Of a stretch of DNA of 11,918 nt, positions 6,839-11,918 are shown piece by piece. This DNA is from Lachnospiraceae bacterium (GTDB taxonomy: Bacteria > Bacillota > Clostridia > Lachnospirales > Lachnospiraceae). Position numbers and translations under genes: made by a program. Under the pieces are notes generated by a model. It saw only the letters and a program-made list of their open reading frames with translations, ran no database searches and had not been told where the DNA came from. Within the stretch, counting starts at the first letter, position 1. The number at the start of each line of letters is the position of its first letter. The stretch is from the NCBI GenBank assembly GCA_014804565.1, contig JAAUZN010000083.1:8239-20156 (forward strand). The letters run 5' to 3'.

Positions 6839-6904
6839 GATACAGATTGATGCATTTATACCCAAATACTTCATGCTAAAATTGCAATTAAGGAGGAATA
6901 CATA

Positions 6905-9900
6905 ATGCGAATCATGAAAAGATGGCTTACCACCATGCTTACCATATCAATAGCGCTTAGTGACTGCGGCAGTATCTCTGTATTAGCAGCCGAGAATAAC
7001 GCTGAAGCCGAATCATCGATTTCGGAAAACAATACTGCTTTCGATGAGACTCCGGATGACAGCGATTCCCACTCAGATGACGATGTAGATATTAGTGATA
7101 CGGATATTCGTATTGATGATGAAGCACTTGAATTACCCGCCTTACATATCGGACAGATCAAGAAGGACGAAGGACTTCCCGATCCCGATGACACCGACTT
7201 TGCATATGACCTGCCGGTTTCTTTTGAAATGTCAGATCATATCGTATTGTTTGTCAATTACAACCTGAATGCGATATTGGAAGAAGAAAACGGTGCACTT
7301 GTCTGGAGCATTCTCCGCGGGGAAAAAGAGATGACTCCGGGCAGTACCAGTCTTGTCGATGAAGAGGACGATTGGACAGATTTTGATGCGGTCTCCTCTT
7401 CTCCTTATTTTACACTGACAGAAAACAAAGATAAGGAAAGCGATTACTATCAAACTGTTGAGCTTGCGCTCAAAGATACCGCAGAACCGGACGCCTACGA
7501 CTACTACATCCGGGCGGCTTATTATCCGGAAAATGAAAGCATCAAAAACGGAACGTTTTATGCGGCGGCAACCATTCCGTTTCTGCCAGTAAACAATACC
7601 GATATAGAACAGGTCCCGGAAGATGCTGCAGACGCAGAGGAACTTCCGGCGGATCCCATACAGGATGAGACATCCGTCTCCGAAAATACCACTGCTGATG
7701 AAGAAGTTCTGCACGATGAGACCAATGCGGAGGAAAACGATCCGAAGGAAGCCTCGGGATCTGCAGATACAGAGACCCTGGAAGACAATTCCCTGTTGAC
7801 GGAAATTGTTTCTCTCTCCGAAAATCATACGATGGACGACTCTTCTGCTCCCTCCGAAGACGATACCACGCCGGAAGAAACAGAACCTGTCATTACATCG
7901 CTGACATTAGACAGAACAACACGTATCACCTTGGAGCCGGAAGAAATCATAGAAATAAAAGCAACAGCTGCTACTGCTGATTCGGAAGAAGCACAGGTGA
8001 CCATTTTGTGGGAAAGCGATGACGATACCGTCGCCACCGTGGATCAAAACGGGTTCATTACTGCAGTTGCCGAAGGCTACGCAAAGATCACTGCGTCCTG
8101 CTATGGTGTGTCAGCTTCTGTCATAGTAGATGTTGTACTCGACAAAGATAATCCTGAAAATCCCGATAACGGTAAACTCCTCGACCTTTCCCGCGGCATC
8201 CGGGTAGCCGGTTTCCAGCAGGTAAGCGATGATCTGGTTTATAACGGGCAGAAAATCACACAGAATCTCCGCATTTATCATGGGGAAACCCTGTTAAAAG
8301 AAAAAACGGATTATACGCTGAGTTATAAAAACAACGTCAACGCCGCTGAGTGGAATACCACCAAAGCACCCAGCGTGACCATTAACCTAAAGGGCCAGTA
8401 CAGCGGCAGTGTAACCCTGTATTATACGATCAAGCCCTTAGATATCAACAAAATCGATATTTACAGTACCACCGGCAGTAAATCACCGGGCTATGAACAG
8501 GCTGTCAATTACAGTAAAAAACTGAACATTCCTAATCCTGTTCTGACCTTCGGCAAGAAAAAACTGACTGCCAAAAAAGACTTTGTATGTAATTACACTG
8601 AGTCGGGTACAGATGATTTACCGGCATTACCGGCTGACTATAAAAACGGAGATGCCTATGAGACAGGTAAGGTATACTACTACACCGTTGAAGGGATCGG
8701 TAACTTCAAAGGTTCCTTCCCCATGCAGCTAGTTGTCCTGTCTAAAGAGGATAAAAACAAAAATTTCAGTTCCGCATCGATCAAGCTTGACCAGAGCAAG
8801 TATCTGTACCAGGGAAAAGATTTGGAGAAAACCGACGTCAAGATTACGGAGCTTAAAATTGGCAAAGAAATTTTGCCGGATACTCTTTATGATTACGAAG
8901 TCTGTGCATACGGGCTCGAAGGTGCCTATGTGAAAGTGTATCCTTCTGCAGCAGGTGTTAGCGCCGGTTATCACGGCTGTAAGCAGGTAAATCTGAAACT
9001 GGAGGGTGACCGCCAGATTAAAGAGGCTCTTCTGAATGAAGAATACTGGCAGGAAACCATACTCTTTTCTCAAAAAACCGTGGATAAAAACGGCGGTATG
9101 TTCCAACAGGGGAATCGTCTGCTTGTCTTTAAAACAGAAGAAGAAAAAGAGGAAACACTTACAGAAGGAACTGACTATACCATAAAGTACAGCAATGCCA
9201 AAAAGGCCGGAAAAGTAACCGTCACCTTTACCGGAAAAGGCAGATACAAGGGCTCCCTGCGTCAAACATATACCATCACCCCCAACTGTGACAAGAAGGC
9301 TCTAAAGATCATCTGGGGCGAAAATGTCACCCAAGATACGGATGGAAAATATACCGTCTCTTATCAAAAAGGCGGCGCATCTCCTGCCCTCACTATCAGA
9401 GATCAAGATTATACGATTTTAAACAGTAAAACAGATTATTCGGTAAAATTGAGCGGCAATAAAGTACCGGGTGAAGACCCTCTGATCTGTACTATTATCG
9501 GTAAGGGCAATTATAAAGGATATGAGGAAACGGTAGAGTTCGTGGTGACGAAGGCCGACATCAGCAAGGCTGCTCTGTCTGTTTCAGATAAACCATACGA
9601 TGAAAAGCCAGACAAATGGAAGTCCACCGTTACGGTCACAGATGTGAACGGAAAGAAACTGGCTGCCAAAACAGATTATGATAAGGATATCACTTATACC
9701 TATGAAAATATGGAAAGCAAACCGATACCCGATAAAGGTACCGTCGTCACTGTGAAAGTAACGGGAACCGGTTTTTATGAAGGCGAGCTTACCCTTCAGG
9801 ATGGCTATAAGATCTATGACAAAGCGAAAGATATCAGCAAATTACAGATTGTTATTGACAGTCAGGAGTATACCGGAGAGGAAATCACCTTATCTCCTGA

Positions 9901-11623
9901 AAAAGATATTCATGTTTATGCTAATGCGGCTGATAAGAAAGCCGGAAAGGAAATAGAAAACGCCGCATCCTGCTATAAAATTGTAGAATATAAAAATAAT
10001 ATCAAAACAGGCACAGCAAAGGTAACCTTACGCGGAGACGGAGACTACGGCGGAACTAAGACTTATTCCTTTAAAATCCTGAAAAAAGCATATTTGAAAA
10101 ACAGCGTAAAAGGAATCACACTGAACCCTAATACCCTTACTCTTTCTATGATGGAGTTACAGGACGCAAATTCAAAAAAAGGATTGCTTACCGCTACCAT
10201 AACATCAGAAAATGCCGAGAAAATAACAAATTCTACAATCATTTGGACTTCCTCAAACAATAACATTGCTACCGTGGAAGAATTGAAAGAGGAGGATGAG
10301 GATACTACCGGCGACGACCGCACCACGAATGCCATTACTGCCGACAGCACCACGGATGCCACTACTGCAACCAACACTGTCCGCATCAAGGCAAAAAAAG
10401 AAGGCAGCGTAACGATCACCGCCATTTCACAGGATGGCAATAAAAAGGCGACCTGTAAAGTAACGATCACCAATCAACCGGTGTTCACAGAGGATGGTCA
10501 GACAATTAAAAAAGACGAGGGCGCTACGTATCAGTTGCACCTGCAATATGCGCAGACAGATGATAACGCTGGAACTACTGCCCCTGTCAAATGGGAAAGC
10601 AGCAATCCGGACGCGGTGTCCGTGGATGATACTGGCCTGCTCACTATGAATAAAGCTGGCGTGGCAATCATCACGGTAACAGTGAGCAAATACAATTTTA
10701 CCGGGCAGTGTTATGCGATTGCCGTAGACCCGAATGAAGAAAAGCCGGAAGGAAAGGTACTCACCTATGAACAGGAGCCAGGCACTACGGATGACACACC
10801 ATATATCAACCAAAAATTAAGAAATTGGGAATGGAATCCTAGTGAATATGATTGTATGTATATCCCTGCCGGTGTTTATCATATTGACGCTGTTAGCGGT
10901 CATACAGATGCACTCGGTAACTACAACTTTGGCGGTATCGTTTTGACAAGTAATCAGAAATTGATCATGTCCCCCAGCGCGCTGCTCATAGCAATTCCAA
11001 ACAGCAGCAAAAATTATCAGGTAATATATGTTTTTGAACAACGTGATAATGTTACTATTTCAGGCGGGCAGATCATCGGAGACCGCAGGGAGCATAAAGG
11101 CAGCGGCGGTGAACAGGGGCACGGAATCAAAATAGAGGGCAGTACAAACGTCACTATTGAAAATATTGAAATTTCCTATTGCTGGGGTGACGGCATTAGT
11201 CTTGGACATTATGATAAAGGGAACGATAAAATACCCAGCAACGGTATAACAATTGAAAATTGTAATCTTCATCATAACAGAAGAAACAATCTTTCCATTA
11301 CGGATGTAAGTAACGTTAGGGTAGATCACTGCCAGTTTAACTATGCGAGTGGTACGGCCCCTCAGTATGGCATTGACATTGAGCCTAACATAAACGGATA
11401 CACCTGTGAGGATATTACAATATCTAATTCCACATTTAAAGGAAACGCCAAGGGAACCATTCAGATTCTCGGACAGAAGGGCGCCAATGTGAAAGACGTC
11501 AAGATAACAGGCTGCAAAGGCAACCAAAAGCCCCTCATAGCTTGGGGATATGGTGGCGGTGGCACTGTGAGTGACGTGAAAGACGATGCAAGCAACAATT
11601 GGAATTGGAATGGGAATGAGTGA
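6905..11623 (+). CDS. Large secreted modular protein with Big_2-like domains, beta-sandwich repeats and a parallel beta-helix
   Basis: The product is 1572 residues and is probably exported. Residues 1-29 form a signal peptide (MRIMKRWLTT, hydrophobic core, cleavage after VLA or VLAA). In order there follow an acidic Asp/Glu-rich region (30-100), a folded domain (about 100-230), and an acidic linker (230-328). Then come a Big_2-like domain (about 329-411, with VTILWESDDDTVATVDQNG), about seven degenerate beta-sandwich repeats (432-1059), and two more Big_2-like domains (1068-1189 and 1198-1275). A right-handed parallel beta-helix closes the protein (1284-1572). The helix begins with a pectate-lyase-like cap (GTTDDTPYIN, MYIPAGVYHI) and contains GDGISLG and YGIDIEPN, the latter a hallmark of one beta-helix family. 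There is no LPxTG, SLH or C-terminal membrane segment, so how it stays on the cell, if it does, is unclear. The ATG at 6905 has AGGAGG (6891-6896) 8 bases away. A polysaccharide-binding or -cleaving role is inferred; catalysis is not shown. Confidence 0.92.
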   Translation: MRIMKRWLTTMLTISIALSDCGSISVLAAENNAEAESSISENNTAFDETPDDSDSHSDDDVDISDTDIRIDDEALELPALHIGQIKKDEGLPDPDDTDFAYDLPVSFEMSDHIVLFVNYNLNAILEEENGALVWSILRGEKEMTPGSTSLVDEEDDWTDFDAVSSSPYFTLTENKDKESDYYQTVELALKDTAEPDAYDYYIRAAYYPENESIKNGTFYAAATIPFLPVNNTDIEQVPEDAADAEELPADPIQDETSVSENTTADEEVLHDETNAEENDPKEASGSADTETLEDNSLLTEIVSLSENHTMDDSSAPSEDDTTPEETEPVITSLTLDRTTRITLEPEEIIEIKATAATADSEEAQVTILWESDDDTVATVDQNGFITAVAEGYAKITASCYGVSASVIVDVVLDKDNPENPDNGKLLDLSRGIRVAGFQQVSDDLVYNGQKITQNLRIYHGETLLKEKTDYTLSYKNNVNAAEWNTTKAPSVTINLKGQYSGSVTLYYTIKPLDINKIDIYSTTGSKSPGYEQAVNYSKKLNIPNPVLTFGKKKLTAKKDFVCNYTESGTDDLPALPADYKNGDAYETGKVYYYTVEGIGNFKGSFPMQLVVLSKEDKNKNFSSASIKLDQSKYLYQGKDLEKTDVKITELKIGKEILPDTLYDYEVCAYGLEGAYVKVYPSAAGVSAGYHGCKQVNLKLEGDRQIKEALLNEEYWQETILFSQKTVDKNGGMFQQGNRLLVFKTEEEKEETLTEGTDYTIKYSNAKKAGKVTVTFTGKGRYKGSLRQTYTITPNCDKKALKIIWGENVTQDTDGKYTVSYQKGGASPALTIRDQDYTILNSKTDYSVKLSGNKVPGEDPLICTIIGKGNYKGYEETVEFVVTKADISKAALSVSDKPYDEKPDKWKSTVTVTDVNGKKLAAKTDYDKDITYTYENMESKPIPDKGTVVTVKVTGTGFYEGELTLQDGYKIYDKAKDISKLQIVIDSQEYTGEEITLSPEKDIHVYANAADKKAGKEIENAASCYKIVEYKNNIKTGTAKVTLRGDGDYGGTKTYSFKILKKAYLKNSVKGITLNPNTLTLSMMELQDANSKKGLLTATITSENAEKITNSTIIWTSSNNNIATVEELKEEDEDTTGDDRTTNAITADSTTDATTATNTVRIKAKKEGSVTITAISQDGNKKATCKVTITNQPVFTEDGQTIKKDEGATYQLHLQYAQTDDNAGTTAPVKWESSNPDAVSVDDTGLLTMNKAGVAIITVTVSKYNFTGQCYAIAVDPNEEKPEGKVLTYEQEPGTTDDTPYINQKLRNWEWNPSEYDCMYIPAGVYHIDAVSGHTDALGNYNFGGIVLTSNQKLIMSPSALLIAIPNSSKNYQVIYVFEQRDNVTISGGQIIGDRREHKGSGGEQGHGIKIEGSTNVTIENIEISYCWGDGISLGHYDKGNDKIPSNGITIENCNLHHNRRNNLSITDVSNVRVDHCQFNYASGTAPQYGIDIEPNINGYTCEDITISNSTFKGNAKGTIQILGQKGANVKDVKITGCKGNQKPLIAWGYGGGGTVSDVKDDASNNWNWNGNE
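7016..7831 (+). repeat. Three S-[IVL]-S-E-N-x-T motifs in acidic linkers
   Basis: The motif occurs at residues 38-44 (SISENNT), 257-263 (SVSENTT) and 303-309 (SLSENHT). All three lie in low-complexity acidic segments of the secreted protein and are followed by Asp/Glu-rich residues. Similar Ser-Glu-Asn repeats occur in surface proteins of gut Clostridia, by general recollection. They probably serve as flexible spacers. Confidence 0.45.
8198..10081 (+). repeat. About seven degenerate beta-sandwich repeats in the secreted protein
   Basis: Residues 432-1059 hold units of about 80-95 residues. Most have a central [KT]DY.[LVI] stretch (TDYTLSYKNN 468-477, TDYTIKYSNA 756-765, TDYSVKLSGN 843-852). 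Most end in a [LFIV].G.G.[YF].G strand: 494-501, 596-603, 776-783, 865-872, 952-960 and 1042-1050. The unit at 624-709 is the most diverged. Copies share only motif-level identity, so the array is old. The units resemble small Ig-like (MBG-type) domains of clostridial surface proteins, although the exact Pfam family is not certain. They would act as a rigid stalk or bind ligand. Confidence 0.6.
10754..11620 (+). other. C-terminal pectate-lyase-like parallel beta-helix domain
   Basis: Residues 1284-1572 show repeated short strands separated by Asn/Gly turns: NVTISGGQIIG, NVTIENIEISYCWGDGISLG, GITIENCNLHHNRRNNLSIT, NVRVDHCQFNYASGTAPQYG and DITISNSTFKGN. These are typical of right-handed beta-helices. 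The segment RRNNLSITDVSNVRVDHCQF followed by YGIDIEPN is a recognisable signature of beta-helix proteins in carbohydrate-degrading bacteria. The chain ends NNWNWNGNE with no anchor. Acidic residues at Asp1429 and in the 1490s could be catalytic, but this cannot be decided by eye. Confidence 0.75.
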
Positions 11624-11637
11624 CCAATCCATATGAT

Positions 11638-11669
11638 AAGAGGAGCAGACTAATCGGTCTGCTCCTCTT
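11638..11669. terminator. Shared terminator between convergent genes
   Basis: A perfect 13-base-pair stem pairs 11638-11650 (AAGAGGAGCAGAC) with 11657-11669 around a 6-base loop. It lies 14 bases after the stop of the secreted-protein gene and 31 bases beyond the stop of the leftward elongation-factor gene. The right arm ends CTCTTT, which is a modest T-run. Confidence 0.8.
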
Positions 11670-11700
11670 TCACATTATAGATATACGCTATTGTTCAGCT

Positions 11701-11918
11701 CTACGCGTCCGCATTTGCCTCAGCAACTGCCTTCGCTCTCGCCGCTACTTCCTTCTCCTGCACATCGCTGGGTGCCTGCTCATATCTTGCAAACTCATAC
11801 TTGTAAGTGCCGCGTCCGCCCGTCATGGACCGGAGATCCGTGCAGTAACCGCTCAGAGATGCCACCGGAATATCCGCCTCGACCACTGTCTTACCGTCAC
11901 CTGCCGGATTCATGCCGA
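11701..11918 (-). CDS. Translation elongation factor G-like protein, C-terminal fragment
   Basis: Only the last 72 residues are present; the gene runs off the right edge. The fragment matches domain V of EF-G. It reads GMNPAGDGKTVVEADIPVAS, then YCTDLRSMTGGRGTYKYEF and a RYEQAP element that corresponds to the RYEEAP-like end of EF-G proteins. The tail after it is Ala/Glu-rich and ends NADA. EF-G catalyses ribosome translocation with GTP. In the standard str operon fusA is followed by tuf on the same strand. Here the stop codon is followed only by a terminator and a convergent gene. This therefore may be a second, diverged EF-G paralogue and not the housekeeping copy. The GTPase domain is not visible, so activity cannot be judged. 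Confidence 0.85.
   Translation of the reverse strand, partial: GMNPAGDGKTVVEADIPVASLSGYCTDLRSMTGGRGTYKYEFARYEQAPSDVQEKEVAARAKAVAEANADA

Noticed and set aside
6905..7000. Lipoprotein signal in the secreted protein
   Set aside because: The Cys at residue 21 is preceded by Asp (LSDC), which does not fit a lipobox. A standard signal peptide with cleavage near residue 28-29 fits better.
11500..11623. Sortase or membrane anchor at the C-terminus
   Set aside because: The last residues are polar (NNWNWNGNE), with no LPxTG-like motif, hydrophobic segment or basic tail.
1..11918. CRISPR array, insertion sequence, attachment site or tRNA
   Set aside because: No regularly spaced direct repeats, transposase motifs, flanking inverted repeats or tRNA-like cloverleaf sequence were seen.

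Overview
The window looks like chromosomal DNA from a Gram-positive, low-to-mid G+C member of the Clostridia, most probably the family Lachnospiraceae. This rests on several features: strong AGGAGG ribosome-binding sites, a Cys/Gly/Asn-rich 'chorion-class' small protein, a LeuRS with the clostridial-type sequence, a secreted protein with Big_2-like domains and a parallel beta-helix, and an exact Firmicutes-type LexA operator. No mobile element, CRISPR array, tRNA or rRNA is visible. It reads as ordinary chromosome with one large secreted-protein gene inserted between housekeeping genes.

Layout from left to right. Positions 1-90 carry a leftward promoter overlapped by a perfect match to the Bacillus-type LexA box, so an SOS-controlled gene probably begins just outside the left edge. 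A leftward HAD-family hydrolase follows (91-828). Rightward, there is an 82-residue Cys/Gly/Asn-rich protein (922-1170) with a possible sigma-K-like promoter and a strong hairpin terminator. Next come two overlapping, unrecognised small genes (1304-1840 and 1833-2105) that form an operon. Leucyl-tRNA synthetase (leuS, 2165-4705) is transcribed leftward and converges on that pair.

An intergenic region (4706-4991) holds divergent promoters for leuS and for a methyl-accepting chemotaxis protein (4992-6716), which ends in a bidirectional terminator. A 1572-residue secreted modular protein (6905-11623) then has its own extended -10 promoter. It runs: signal peptide, acidic region, Big_2-like domain, about seven degenerate beta-sandwich repeats, two more Big_2-like domains, and a pectate-lyase-like parallel beta-helix at the C-terminus. 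A shared terminator separates it from the 3' end of a leftward translation elongation factor G-like gene that runs off the right edge.

The genes do not form one pathway. The only clear operon is the 1304/1833 pair; everything else appears to be transcribed singly with its own signals. The points most worth follow-up are the SOS operator at the left edge, the beta-helix protein (which lacks any recognisable wall anchor), the unrecognised Met-rich/helical gene pair, and the duplicated hydrophobic motif in the Cys-rich protein.
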